A stretch of DNA of 64,000 nt, taken from NCBI GenBank assembly GCA_013398275.1, contig VZSE01011436.1, positions 247,050-311,049 of the forward strand. The letters run 5' to 3'. This document shows, piece by piece, positions 25,001-39,506 of the stretch; positions within the stretch are counted from its first letter, which is position 1, and each line of letters opens with the position of its first letter. The position numbers and the translations under genes were made by a program. The stretch is from Promerops cafer (lineage: Eukaryota; Chordata; Aves; Passeriformes; Nectariniidae). The notes under the pieces were generated by a model. It saw only the letters and a program-made list of their open reading frames with translations. It was not told the DNA's origin and did no database searches.

Positions 25001-26887
25001 TGCACTTCCTTCGATTTCCTGATAGAACAGGCCTTTCCAGTATTTCATTTATTAAACAAAAAATATCTTTATTGACTGTAGTGTATAAACAACTCTGAAG
25101 AAACCCTAGTGAAATCTAATGAGGTATTTCCCTTTGCAGCATGACAAGGTTCAAATATGTGCATATGTGCAGTAAAGAAAATAAAATTGACTCTGACAAT
25201 CAGATACCCTAGCGAGCTTCTATCTTTGCAACAAATGTGCTCTAAATTCCAATGTGCTTTGACAATCACCATTTATTTCAATGCATCCTCCCCAGACACT
25301 CATTCTTGAGAGCCAAATTCCCGTCTCCTGGAAGTCAGAGGGAGGCTTGCTATAGGTATCAGTGTTGGAAAGATTTGATCCTTACTATGTTTAAAAGCAA
25401 TCAGATGGATGCAAAATGAAAGGAAATGAATGCGTTTACCTCTTGAAGTTCCGAGGACATTGAAAAAGCATATGTCTGGTATTTTTATTTTGGAGCTCTC
25501 ACATGCTGACAGAATAACAACTGCCCTTCACGAGTTAGCAAGATGCCTCTTCAAGGCCTTCACAGGCCATTTAGGGGTGCACACAATTATCTTCCAGTGC
25601 AACAAGTCAGATTCTTCTCCCTAGGTATGACATTCCCTTCTGATAGCAAAATATTGCTCCCAGGAGTTTATCTGTGCTTGAGACTCTCCTAGGGTTTTGG
25701 CTAGACATAGAATGGAGGTTCTTGGATTTAAAGATGTGCTGCAAACATAGTCCATTGCACTAAGAGGTGGATAAAGCTCCCTTATGGATAGGGAAAACTT
25801 AAGAGCAAAAGAAAAACAGAACTGTTGTGGGCATCTCTGGACAAAAGGGGGACAATGCTAACAGAGGGGTTCTAGGGTGCATGTGAAATGAATCCTTTTG
25901 AAATTCAGTCACTCATACAACTCTCATTATCAATAATGAGAAGCTATTAATGATGGTAACAAAGAGATAAGGCAACAAAAAGAAAGATAAGGACCATTTT
26001 ACTATCATAAGTTATTTTTTAAAAAACATTTTAACATATGTTGAAAATAAATATAGATTCAGATGTTAAATTCATTTAAACATTTAAGTAGATATCACTG
26101 GTCTTCTGAGACATCTGTGTACATCAGCAGGCTTAGGTCATGGGGTGAAGATAAAGACTAAGTAACCAGATTAATGCCTCAGAGCCAGTCATCCTATAAC
26201 TCTGGGAAGTCATGTCAGTGAAGGAAAAAAGTCTCCAACATACCCTCAAGTCCCAGTGACTTTGCCTTGCAGGATCAGCTCCTCACTTCCTCCATGTGAC
26301 ATCTGTGACTGGTCACAGCCCAGCACTGCACGAAAAACTGTGGACATTTCCAGTCAATTCAGAGAACAAACAAAACACAGAAGGATTGTGATGAAACCGG
26401 GAACACCCTTCAGGCAATCACACAAATTAGACAAAAAATAAAGAAAAAATGCTCACTGTACATGGATCACATAGTCCTGGAGAAAAGCCAGTTTCCAGCA
26501 AGAGAACTTGGATATCTGTGAAGAGGTGAAAATAGAGAAAAATCAGTTCTTGTCTTTTAATACAGAAAAAAGGTTTGAGCAGCCCTTGAAATGCAGCAGT
26601 GTGCTGTTGATTCCTATTTCATGGCTTTCATGAAGGGATGGTCCATGTGTCTACTCTTGCTCTACTATTGCTGAGGTGTTGAGACGACACGTAGAAGGAA
26701 AAGTGTGACAACAAAGGAGAGTCTCCCTTTCTCAAATGTCATGTTAGTACCTCTTCAGTTGAGGCCTCTTGTATTTTTATTTCTATTCCAGCTGTTCCTC
26801 AGAGTCACTGATAGAAAGGTGTGACTCCAAAGAAGGCTCAAATTGCTCCTCCAGCTGTTGGGTTTATTATCTACATTTTAATATGGG

Positions 26888-26921
26888 GAAAGAGAAGACC
26901 TTTTGAAAGAGAAGACCTTTT
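26888..26921. repeat. Exact 17-bp tandem duplication
   Basis: The 17-mer GAAAGAGAAGACCTTTT occurs twice head to tail (26888-26904 and 26905-26921) without a mismatch, which suggests a recent slippage or replication duplication. Confidence 0.9.
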
Positions 26922-27832
26922 GTGGCACAGCTCCAGCGTGTTGGTTCCACCCAGTAGAGTGCTGTGCACCACACCGTTGGTCCCCTGCACTTATCTCTGA
27001 CAAGCTCTGTCATTACTACATGCCTGACAACACTTCCCATTTCCTAGAGCTGCTCCAGTTTAGAGTAAATTTCTTTTCACAAAACTAGGAATACACTTGG
27101 CAACACTTCCATCACGTTGTTACCACCCGCCAGGGCAGATATGAGCTCATGGAGTGGCAGCTCAGAGCCATACCAGTTCCTTGTTGTACTTGCAGGTTGC
27201 TAAAAAACTTTGCGTGGGTGAGTTCTGGTTACTCAGACTGACTTTTGCTGTGCAACTCACAGAGGGACATTTTAAAAAGTGTACTGTGGATCAGGATGCA
27301 CTTCACAGGTGTGACAGTAGAGATGCTTTTTCAGAGAAATAAACAGAAATTTTTTCACATAGTCAAAGCACAGATGAGGAACTGGGTGACAGAAAGATTG
27401 CGTGACTTACCCAAGGTCATATAGGAAGATTGTGTCAGTGCTGGAAACTGAATGTGAAATTTCCAGCTCCCAGCTAGCTCATTAATTATTTTATCATCTT
27501 CTGCCATGATAGGAAGATTACTGAGAGTGCAGTCATTCCTCACATAACTGCTGGGAATGCTGAATGATTCCAAGTGTACATAAATACATAGGGGAAGAGT
27601 AGATTTGAAAAAGACGTGATAAACATTGCACCCTAATCTGTATTTCCTCATCTATGTGTTCAAGTGGCCTAGTTGTAATGGTACTAACATTGCATGTCAA
27701 AACCCATGGGTGGGAATCCAAAAGCTCTGGAACGCTGCCTTCAATATGTTCGTATTGTCCTCTGTAGATGGTATTTTCTGTCCTCATAAAATTGTGGCTT
27801 GCTTTCTATTTATGTATAGCAGCAACCCGCCT

Positions 27833-27842
27833 CCCCCCCCCC
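27833..27842. repeat. Poly-C tract (10 C)
   Basis: A run of 10 C, rare in this AT-rich window. Such runs are prone to length variation and to sequencing error. Confidence 0.9.
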
Positions 27843-30800
27843 GAAAATATCCTCTTATTTCTCATCTTCTACTAAACAAACCTCTCAAAAAATATGAGAG
27901 CAATGAGAGCTTGTGGCACTCATCAGCTTTGAAGGTGAAGCAGTTAATACAGACTCCTACTTTAGCCAGCCTTCATATTACTTGTTACTTTGCATTTACT
28001 TCTTGATGTTGCCACTTTTATATTTGCTTTGCTCTAACATCGTTGCCTATGCTTTTTTAAAGGTGAATCCATTCCAAATGTACTTGGTTGGGCTGTGCTT
28101 TACATTTGCCAATGGTCTCAATAGATTTGAAGTAGGTTTGAGGTGTCATAAAAGCAGAAAGGATGAGCAGACTATCTAGTCTGACTTTCTGTGCAGCTCG
28201 TACTATAGAATTTCACTTACCACTTCCATGACACCCAAAGTTCTTAACTAAATCTTTGGGATTTTTGGTAAATCAAACAAAGCCCCACACAGGGAGCCTT
28301 CTAGTCAGCTCTCCTACCCAGCCATGTTGTCTCTTGCTTTACCTTTTATAATTGTCTTTGCAGTGCAACAGTAATAAACAATGCACAAAGACAGAAGAGT
28401 ATCAGCTGGAAAAGGGTCACAAGTAGTTGGACTGTGATATATGATACTCATGAAAAAAAGTCAAAGCAATTTGGGGAAAAAATGGTATGATGAATTACAG
28501 GAAATAGTAAATTACAGAAAAGTGTATTCTCTGCTACTTTTTCATAAATCCCTTGAAACTATTGTCATGAGATGATGATTAGAAATTTCACTAACACAGT
28601 GGTAGAAGCAGCCTGACTCAGAGACTGTATTTTTGGTTTTGTCTGCAAAACTTCCATTGTTGAATGTGTAAAAAGTGCAAGAAAGTCTGTAAATGTGTAT
28701 TAACATTGATATATGCAAACAACAAATAATTTAAACATTGTAATTTATCTTCAGATAAATGATTTGTAACTTCTAAGCGAGATCCATGGAGCTGTGCTCA
28801 TATAGAGATCAAATCTGGCCTCCTATTTTCATTATGAACCACCATTACAGGTAACTGAATAAATAATTGTTGAATAAATAGTTGTGTAAATAATTTACAC
28901 TCTTATCATTTCCCTTCAATCTGCCAATGTTTCCTTGAGCACAGTTTTTTTATAGAAGCACCCTTAGCACCTTGGCCATCTACATATACCTACCAACCAA
29001 GATTTCTCCAGTGCTGTCAATCCAATCTCTCACAATTTAGAATGCTTTTATCTACTGTTGTGCCCTTTTGTAAATAAAAAGAGGTTTACAGTTCAGTATT
29101 TACTTACTTGATCCCCTATGCAGCAATGAACTCAAGTAGATAGTCCTTAACGTGCATTTCTGCTGGGGTCTGAAGTGCAAGTCTGCAGGGCTTTACCTAT
29201 TTACAGGGCACGGATCTCCTATCAGAGAGGTGCCTTCTGCATGAGAGTAGATTCTTCATTTTCCCCCTATTTTTGCCCATCAGGATCTTATACAGTACTC
29301 CCTAAATGGACAGAAAGACACCTATTGATTAACTGGGTTTTCTGTCACGCTCCAGGAAAATGAGAAAGGCGTATTGATTTTTCGGTTTGCTGTTAAGACA
29401 CATTTTGAAATTCTGTGGTTTTGGCTGACATGGTAGCCTTGGCAGGGGCTTCAACCTGCAAAATTAAAACCTAAAATGTGCCACTTCCCCAACTCACTGC
29501 TGTTCATTGCTCATACCAGGAGTGTTGTGGTTCTCTGGCACAGCAGCTGCCAGCCACCTCGGGCAGATTTTCAGCTGCTGTCGTGGCTCCTCCGGACCCA
29601 GCCCGCTGCATGTTTTCCTTACAGCCTCCAACACCACTTACATGGCATTCAAGATGATGGCAGCAAGTGTGTGGTCTGTCACAGACAAAAAATAATTTTA
29701 ACACATCTCCTTTTGTAAGGGAAGAGATCTCTGGCGTTTCTCACATCAAAATTCCAGCTAGCTCCCAGCTTCTCCTGAAACCTTCCTCTTCACTGACTCT
29801 GGGATTAAATGACTGAGCACATGACAATGTCCACAACAGCATTTCCAAATCTAAGTGTCAATGCTGGGATCCTGGGAGAGGTTGATGGGAATTATGCCCT
29901 TAATTTCCCCCCTCCAGTGACACATGACCACATAATTTGCATTCCTACAGCGATCTCACCTCAATTCCATGTGTGTCAGTTGGAGGTAACAAAACCTCAA
30001 ATCCAGCACTTCACTCAGGCTTATGCTTTATTTATAATTATATGAAAGTTCTGATTGCAGTCCCTGCCACAGCCTGGGAGTCTCATATCATCTGACATTT
30101 TAACTGTGCTTATAAGTTGAGTCCTAATTTCAAAGCCAGGCAACCAAAGAAATTAAAAGTAAGATTTTCACAAATACTTCAGCTTGCAATGCATGTCTAA
30201 TAAGGATTATAGTGGGTTGCTATGGGCACCAAAATTTGGAGATGTTGGCCTAAATGACATGGATAAGGAGAAGTGTTTTTTACATGAGCTGTTAAATAAA
30301 ACTCTTGAGTTTCAATAAATAAACACAGCTATTTAGGAAGTGGTGACAATGTGCAATCTGCAAAAATGGGAAGCCTCGGAGGTGCTGTGGTAATAATGCA
30401 GTTACTTGAAGCACATTGAAGATACAAATATCTCTGTGGTTTTTTATTTGCTTCCACTCTTTGAGCCATTCTGGGAAGCTTCACAAAGCTGTGCACATTC
30501 CAGTTATGGCCAAAGCATGATGCACTCCTCACTGCTTACAAAAACTTTACTCCAGAAGTCTACAGCGTGGGCCGAGAAGAATTTTTTTCAAGGCACTGGA
30601 AAATGCAGATTTGAAGCACAATGTAATGGAGAACTTTGTTTCATGTGTATAAAAGAAGAAGAAAGGCAAACTTTCTTGGCACAATGAGACAATTAAAAAA
30701 AATAGGGAAGTGGCTACTCTCAGGACTGAAGTATTTCTGTCATAACATGTGCTGCTGAAGTCACCAAAATGTGGTGGTGGTGATGGTGTGGCTTTGTCCT

Positions 30801-33800
30801 AGCTGAGGAGAGACAGTTTGAGAGTAGTGTTTTAAGTATTTATTACAAAATCATAAGCACAGCCAAATCCCTCAGAGGATTAGGGAAATTAGTTAATGAA
30901 AAACAGTTCGAAAAAATTTTGCATCCCCCAATTTTGAAAATCAAGGAATGGATGCAATTAAATTAATTTCCAGAAGTCCTCAAGAACAAGGTGGCATTGG
31001 AAAGGAGTTGATTCTGCCCTAGAAGATTCAGACAGGAGAAAAGCAGATCCAAATATCTTCAAATAAAGCAAACCACCAAAGCAATAAACATGGTTTAGTT
31101 TGTATTGCTTAAATAAAGATGATTTTTTTTTTTGCTCTGGATGCACTGTGAAGCAGCTGTCTAGTTAGTGATCATGATTGTTAGATTATAGATCCAGATC
31201 TGCACAAAATCAGCTGCCAAATGTTCCTAATTCCTCAGTTTACTCAAGGCCACAAAAAAAACCCCAAAACCCAAACAACCCATATATATACCTCCAAGAA
31301 TTATGAATAAAATAATCAACACAATCAGAGGTGCTCATGATCATTACTGAAAAATGGCATTTTTGTTATGATTTACTGAGGTCCACAGGACCCTTCAAGT
31401 TTAGTCAGAGTTTGCATTAGAGGTCTGACCATGCCTGCTCCTGCTCCTGTCAGTTATCTGGGCTTTTTCTAGCTTTCCCAAGAGAAGCTGCTAAACACTT
31501 CCAACAAAGTCTGACTCTTCCCTCACTTTTCTCTGAGCCATCCATCTTCCAGCAAGCTCCATGCTGATAGACCCCTGAGGTCGCCCATAAGCCCAGAGAG
31601 AGGACAAGGCTGCCATGCAGATACAGGAATCTGCCTGGGGAAGGTAGGGTGGTGTTATCACAGGATGAGGGTCTCACAGGTCATTTAAAAGACCAACTTG
31701 GGGGCCGTGCCTTTGAGTCTGAAAGGAAATGCACCCTTGTGTAGGCAGGTTAATATCCAAATTTGCAGAGGAGCTCAATTCCCCAAACCTTATTGGTAGC
31801 AGTTCTAAGTACCACACAGTGTTTCAGTGGAAACCCATGAAACCTCTGCAGATAACAGAGCCCAAGCCTAATTCTCAAAGCTTGCTGGAGCAGGCCCAAA
31901 AGCTGAAATAAAGACCTGACCCCTGTGACACACACATGTGACCCATTCCTCTGACAGCTTGTGGAGGAAAAGGCTGGAGGTATTGGGCACGTCAACACTT
32001 ACCTAGGTTTGGAGGGCAGGGTGCTTTCCCATAATCAGAGGGAAGTGTTGGAATGTGTTGTTGCTATGTTTTTTAAGTCCTTTTGAAACCGTGGCCCTAA
32101 GGAAATGAGGAAATACGGAGGATGAGGTTACATTGTTATTATTATTTCACATTTTTTGAACACAGGATTATATGGCTGGATTCATATTATATTAGCTTTC
32201 TAAATCTTTGAAAACACAGGGCCGACAGTGCACACTCAATGCTTTATTCATTAAATTAATGTATTTCTATTTTTAAAAAATCCTGCTTATCTAGCAAGCA
32301 TTCCTTTTTTTGCTCTCTCTTTCTCATATTCCTTGGAATATTCTTGCTTGAATACACACATGTGTAAACATTTATAAATAAAAAAATTAATTTTTGGGTA
32401 ATAAATCAGTTTTCTGTGCTTTCCTTAATTTTCAACTTGATGTTGACAGCCACTCTCTGACCAGGTTTCCCAATACCCTGACACAGTGAGTAGCTATTAC
32501 CTTAAAAACAAGTGGGATCAGTCCCTTCAGCCATCCAAGTGGCTATCCTGTTTTCCAGAGATGTATTTTCCACACAGAAGTGTGTTTCCAGGTGCTTCAA
32601 GTAACAGATGTAAGAAAGGCAATCTCCACGTTTCCCCTGAGACCGGGAGCCTGAGCCGACATCCACATACATCAACTTACACGATTGTCAGGTTTGTTGA
32701 CTACAGTGGAATTGTTCCTGAGTTATGCCACTCTCAGGAAGGTCAGAGAAAGGCTCATTAGGCTTGCTGTGCCCTAAATCCCAGCACAAGAAAGGTTATG
32801 ATATTGCAACCACAAGAAACAATCCGTTTGCCACAATGACACTGCACTATCTCTCTCCTTCTAGTATTTTTTTAATGCAGCTGTTAAACTTTTCTATACT
32901 GATTTCTAAAATAATATCTTCATATATGTATTTATTTTTTAAGAAAGTCTTGTGTGTGTTTTGTAGTGTATAGTACATAGCAGAAAAGAGTTGAAGAATC
33001 ATCTCACTAATGTTAATTAGCCAATCTGGAAGAGTTCCTCTTCAATGGAAGACCAGAGTTGATTGACTGACTTAAAACATTTCAATGCTGTGGCTGTGTC
33101 TTCAGTTAGCTGCAGGGATAAATGGAAATTATAAAATACATCAGGTCTTTCTTCTGACAGCTGGCCTAGGAGTTGTTAGAGATTATCACTTGTCTGCCCT
33201 CCGATGTACAGGCTTATACGGCAAGAAGCCTCACCCCCTTGGATATACCTTTTTTCTTCCTTTCTGACTATTGTCTTCTCCTCCTGACAGCTGTATTCAT
33301 CCTGATTTTACTCCTTTTCTCCCCTTCTCCAGTTCCCAGGATTCTCTTTGCATCACTAGCAAATTTAAATTTTCTGACAGCTCACTATCCATCCCAGCAG
33401 AAACACATTTCTTCAAAAATCACCTTTTACTTCACCAATTTTCACAGGTGAGTGAAAGAGTGCAAACTAGTTGACTTCTAACTGCCATCACAGTATTTCC
33501 TCAACAATCCTTAGGCAGGCACTTTTCTAAAAACACTGTAAATAAAAAAGAAATTGTCAGGAGTATTTCTAGATTTCAAATAACTGTCCAGTACTGCACG
33601 TCACATCCAAAACGCCACAGTAAGATACACTCCATATTGCTGGAACATGAACTATGTGCACCAGTCAATGCTCCCACCCAGCAGAATTTCCTCCATGGTA
33701 CATAGGAAATTTCCAGCATCCAGAGGAATCACTTCTCCACTCCACTGCTCCTTGAATGGCCTCTAAATAAACTCAACTCATCACTGTGAGCTGAGCAAAG

Positions 33801-36091
33801 AGGACAGCCCGAGCAGCACTGGAGCACAATGCTCTGCCAAGCACCCTTTACTCTGTGTCACAATGGCCTCTAGTGGATTAGCAGCAATTGACAGACAGCT
33901 GTATCATCCACCCCCACCTCAATTTCCTTTATGGTTTCCCTTCAGGGTGAAGGGAGGACACCATGCCAACATGTGCACCTGCTGCATTTAAGGTCAGAGC
34001 TGCAGCAGGGTAGCAACAGAAAGAAAACCACTGTCTTCTCCCAGATGCTTTATCAATATCCCCTCTTGCTTTATCAATAGAGGACAGCTGGCTTCTCAAC
34101 AAAAAAGAAAAAAAAAAAAGAAGAAATTCATTTCTAATGGGCTTATTTGGCTTTGACCTTCTGCTGCTTTTAATGTCATCTGATGCAACTGCATTGGTAT
34201 TGCTTCTTCAGGTTTCTTAAGATCCATGAGTACAAATTGAAGAGATGAGGAAAAGTTCAAAGAAGAATGTGTTTTGAAGTCAGCAAATGTCTTTCACAAT
34301 AATAGCTTTTAAAGGTCCACTGTTATGTTTGTGTAATTTATGCTTCCTGCTTCATAGAACATACTGCCTTATCACTGAAGGTTTTGTGCTGCTATTTGTC
34401 TGGTAATGGCAGGGCAGGGAAAGTGTTGCCAGACAGAGTCATCCTGAACTTCTACGTGCTAATCTTCCTTTCAGGTGTCAGCACGGACTCGTTTTTTAAT
34501 AGTGGTTCACCCCTCAGAGGCACATTTGGGCTAAAATGCAAGGACCAGTAGTTCACCCAGGGTACAGCCAGCATCATCCCCATCTCCAGAGAGCTGTCAC
34601 AAGAGTAGCTGAGACTGGGCACAAACAATCTTGAGGAACTAATATGGGTTAGGGAAAATAATGGCAACTTTTCAGAAAGAAAAGTCAAGCGAGCAAGCTC
34701 CTCTTTGTCAGGGCCCAACCTGACCAGCTACTGCAGTGAGGAAGGCTTTTCTCCCCTCAAAATGCATTATGACATTCCAATGTACCTTGTACACTTAGAA
34801 AAAGAGAAGAGGAACCCTGGTTTTGTTTAAAAAAATTGAACACCTTATCATTAGCTTCACTGAGGTCTTTGAAGGCACTAATCAGTCTTCTTGCAAGATA
34901 ACAATGTGACTGAAAGAAAGGAGAACTAAGATGCTGCTTTTGCAGCACTGTCTCCTTTCTTTGGCTGTGGGATCTCTCAGCAAGTTCTTAAAGGTTTAAG
35001 GTACAAGTCAAGGTGAGATATTGTCCTCTGAAGAGCTATGTATGGTCCCTCCTACTGCACTTCCCACAAAGATCAACACCAGGCATTTCTTATGGGCAAA
35101 TCGACCACCAAACTGGAAGAGGCAGCAATCACCTTCCTTAGAAACTCCTGGAGCTTGGTGTAGTTTATACCTTGTAGGCACACCCAGGTAGAGCTCAGTC
35201 TTATGCAAAGCCCTGTGCATTGCTCAGATTCAGGGAATCACCTACAGAAAAAGGCAAGCCCTTAAGGATATCTTGGCTTCAGGAGCATGGAAGGGCTAAC
35301 AGTTCACCAGCAACTGCTCCTGTTCCACAGCAGAGGTGATGGACACAGGGAAGGCAAGATGATTCCACTGCCTCTTTTCCTGGGTAGCTTCTCTGGCTTA
35401 TAAAAGGTGATTTTCACTCCTGTGCAACACACTTAGATGGAGGAAGGAGTATAAACACTTGTAGGTTGAGCAAGCAACCCCTTACAACAGGTATATTGGC
35501 AGGGAACATTTTCACAGACCTAGGTCCTGGGGGAACTTGCTCTAGCACAAATGTTCTTTAGTTCCAGACATCTTGGGAATCCCTAGGAGCACATGAGGGC
35601 CCTGGTGTGAGTCAGTGCATGGACCAGCATTTGGACTCTGCAAAGAAGACTGCCATGCAACACAACCCCTTTAGACATCTCAGATGGCTTGAAAATGAGA
35701 GAAGCTTAAATGCTTTGAGCAGTTATGCTCCCAGTTTTGGCTGTTTTGCTATTGAGACAAGTTCTGTGCTCTGCTCTACCAAGGAAATAAAAAACTAAAA
35801 CCTTAATTTTCTATCCGGCCTCCGCAGCAAAAAGATAGAGGAGGCGAAACAGAAAACACAAAATACAAAGGCAGGCTTGTGTCTTTGCTGAATATTTTCA
35901 TTGTTTTCCCTGTGGGGCCAGTGGGTTTTTACACACAGCGCTAGCACATTTCATTTTGACAACGAGTCAGACTTTCCAAGTCACTACACCTTTCACAACA
36001 TACTGCAAACTGTCAGTGTGGTAACTTCCTTAAGTTTAATGAAGTTACCTTATGAAATCTCTTGACAGAGCAAGCCAAAAACAAAAACAAC

Positions 36092-36092
<1 letters not shown>

Positions 36093-36128
<36 letters not shown>

Positions 36129-36137
36129 AAAAAAGCA
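36093..36137. repeat. Long poly-A tract ending at an ambiguous base
   Basis: A run of 34 A (36093-36126) is followed by a short A-rich tail and then an N at 36138. The left flank is also A-rich with C interruptions. It could be the tail of a plus-strand retroposed sequence, but the upstream sequence matches no retroposon or gene I know, and no flanking target-site duplication is evident. The N indicates uncertain base calling, so the length of the run should not be trusted. Confidence 0.85.
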
Positions 36138-36138
36138 N

Positions 36139-39100
36139 AAAGGAAAAAAGCTACTCAAAAAATGAGAGGAGTCTGTAATGAAATGTGATACGTGCAATCT
36201 GGAAAACTTCTGAGAGGAGAAGGAAGAGTTGTGTGCTGACAAATGGTGCAAACTTCTGGCTAAGATTAGATTTCTGCAGGCTGGATTTAGATAACTGGCT
36301 CAATTTTCCAGTGGACTGAATGCCCGCCGGCTCCCAGTATTGGCCCTGCAAGCCACAGGTAGCTCACTAAGCTTGTGAAATCCAGGCACTACATTTAAGT
36401 CTAAATAAAGTTCCAGGACCTATATGTTCTAGAAGACTCAAAGAATTGTTATTTGAAGCCTAAATCTCTGGGAGGTCTTTTTGCACAGCCCCAGGACTGT
36501 TTCTAAGCACCCATTTCAAAAAAATCAGTCTACTTTTCTTTAAGGTAGCAACATGATGAGCATAGAGAGGTATTTACCATTCACTGTACAGCTGAAGAAA
36601 TTCCAGGATAACAGTGACCACAATGAAAGCATGTCTGTCAGTGACTAAAAGCAGAGACACCCACTTAGACCAGATTAAAAAAACATATATAATTTAAGGA
36701 TTAGCAGGCTAGCAGAGTTGGAAGGATTTCAAGCTCTTTACTGGGCTCAGGAGGAAATCTCTTTTAATATTCTATGTCATCCAGAAGTAGTCAAGGATTA
36801 GTGGTTTCAGAGGAACAGGTCAATACTGATGCATGAAAATGCTGAGGAAGGTCAGCAGTGTTTGTCCTGGGTGCTGTGGAATGAAACAGGTACTGCATCT
36901 TTATCTTTACTGTTTGAAACCAAAAAGAATATGTAACAGGAGAGACTCCTTCTGACAAGCTTTGTTTGAACTGGAATTTTGTTAATTTACAGATGTCTAT
37001 GCTGAGAAAATCTGCTGCCTGCTATTCAATGTCTTTCTTATGTTCTATCCCTTTTATTTTTTTTCCTGTGTAGATTATTCTTTGTGTAGATTATTCCTAC
37101 ACAAGAGATTGTCTGGGGAAATCCACATTTTGATGACTTAAGGAATGATCCTGTGCCAGATCTTCTGTTGCCTTCAACGACAGCAGGTCCAGGGCCCTGT
37201 TCATTAAAAGTTAGTTGAAAATTTTTAGCAATGAGGAACTTTAAAACAAACACATTCAGTCTTAGGAGCAGTACTTGAAGTTGCTAGCAAATTAAATATG
37301 GTTTTGGTTTTTTGGAGGTTTTTGTTTTGTTTTCAGTAATGGAAACAGCAGGGCTTGGTAGGCTGCTTTTTCTGGTCTTTGACTGTGGCTGATTTTGCTG
37401 AAATAAAAAAAAAATATGCATTTTTTTCAGAGAAAAAGAAATTTAATTTCCTGAACAGTTCTATAAATGATTGCAGATCCTGATCTGGACTAGAGAAAAG
37501 CCCTTTGGACTAGTCAGGCACAAGCAGAGAACTGAGCCATCTTCCTGACAAAGCCGACTCAGACCTTGGCAGGTGGTTTGTGTACCTGGAAAGTAACCCC
37601 ACACTCTCAAGTGTTTTATGTACCAGCAAGTGAAACCAAGAATACCATGATTATTTTAAAAATCTTGTCCTTACATTTAATCTCTGTTGCAATAATAGCT
37701 GCTAGGAGGAGGAAGAAGAGGTTAACAGATGAGCACATATCAAAAATGGCTTTTAAGGAGGCATCACTGAAGCCCTGATTAGCAGGAGCCTAACTGAGGG
37801 GGGTGAAGATGGAGGCATTAAAATCATGATCAGCAAAGTTGAATTTCACTGTGCTCAGGAGGCAGAGACTTTATTAAATCTGGGGGAAAAGTAAGGGGAA
37901 GGACATGGAAAATTATATGAGTTTCTGAGTAAGGTACAGCCCTCACTTTGTCCCTCTGTATTGCTTGAATCTATGCATTTATTTCATGTAAGAGAAAAGC
38001 TCTGAGTGAAAAATAGGGTGAGACACACCCTAGCTTTCACATCTGCAACCATCTGATGGCAGGTTTGGCCTTCAGCAGCTGCTTTTTGGGGAGTTTTAAG
38101 TCCATTCTCAATTTCTAGTCACACATCTTCTTTTTGATGCTTTTCTACAGCTTGCTGGCAATGACAGCACAGGCACTGAAAACTCCTGGGGGTTGGGATG
38201 AGTTCCCTTGGCAAGCAGTGAGTAAGGTGGCTTTTGTGACCACAGCCATTTCTGTGAGCAACTCTGACTTTCTGTGAGTAAAAGGAGACACAATTTTGCT
38301 ATTTAAGCAGCAATGAAAAGGCTGCCTGTGTACCAGCTGGTTGATATTTGAACAATTAGACTCTGTATTTATCTCTTTACTAAACTCAATCATACTGAAT
38401 AGGATGATAAATAAACCCTGATGAAATATTTCCTCATTTGCTAAAAGCTTGTTTGAGCATAGAAACACTTTTGTCAAGTGCTTTTTAACCATAGGGCTGA
38501 ACTCCCAAGCTAGCAATATTTAAGGAGCTTTACCTTCCCCTGTTTTTTTTTTTAATCAATATCCTCTATTTATCATACTTATTCTCATGAGAAGGACCTA
38601 GTTTTATAACTTCAATTTAGGATAGAATATCACTGCTTTTGAAGCCAATGTCAAGGCATGACAGAAATGTGACATGATCAAGTTGTTATTCCACATGACA
38701 CATAATCATAACTGCTGCTGCGGTGATAGTACTGAAAATAAGGCAAAGAAGACAGAAGATAGCTGCCTGGGGACTATTTGTTATTGTGTGCAAGCTTCCC
38801 CAACACGTGGTACAGAGCCCACAGATACTGCTCTGATGGAACTCTGTCAGGAGTTCTGCTGGGTAGATGCTGGGACAAAATCTGACACTCTAAGTTATAT
38901 TTTCTATTGACTGGCTCCAGACACCTTCAGCTTCCCCATTTTACCTTGTACTTTCCATTTTGCTTCACTAATCCTTCTATTATGCTTCTATTTGCTTTAC
39001 TATTCTTTCTGTTATCTGAATGAATCCAGTCCATGGCACTGAGATCTGGCCAGATGGATTAGTTCAGGAGGACATGAAACTATGTATGGTTGTGTCTATT

Positions 39101-39500
39101 TGTGTGCAAAGGTCTCTGTCCATAAATTAAAACCCTCTAAAAGAAGCATGTGCAGACACACATGCTCTCTCACGCACTTATGATTTTTCACACCCTGTAT
39201 AAAAGAATTTCAAGCACTTTACAAATCTTTAAGAGTGAATTGCACTCCCTTAAAATGAGTAATGGTTGCGAACACATTTGTAGGACCTCAGTTTGGCCTG
39301 CATCACACATCACATTTCTGTGTCTGCTCTAGGAATTACCCAGTGGGATTCAAGAAGTTCATTTAGTCTGGTAGTCAACCTAGCCAATTGCTAGAAGATG
39401 ATCAATTGACCCTTTTGAAGTATAAAGAAATGCAAAGTACCAATAATCTTTATTCCTTCTATTAGTTTTTCAATTATTATTTCTTCTTTGTGCTTCTTAT
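36139..39500. other. Gene-free unique sequence
   Basis: No exon, RNA gene or known repeat was recognised. Contains a small duplication/inverted repeat at 37067-37104, listed separately. Open frames up to 123 codons (minus 38145-38516) have no recognisable content. Confidence 0.5.
37067..37104. repeat. 16-bp-period duplication with inverted repeat
   Basis: TGTGTAGATTATTC occurs at 37067-37080 and 37083-37096. The second copy also forms the left arm of an inverted repeat: TTGTGTAG (37082-37089) and CTACACAA (37097-37104), separated by 7 bases. The layout looks like a local replication-template slip that copied and inverted a short word. Confidence 0.8.
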
Positions 39501-39506
39501 ATTAGC

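Larger units (their letters stand above)
25000..36080. other. Gene-free stretch
   Basis: No exon, RNA gene or classifiable transposon was found in this 11 kb. Features of note are small: an exact 17-bp tandem duplication at 26888-26921, a run of 10 C at 27833-27842, a 13-bp direct repeat TGCTTTATCAATA at 34046-34058 and 34067-34079, and an A-rich tract around 34100-34122. Open frames up to 126 codons have no recognisable protein content. Confidence 0.5.
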
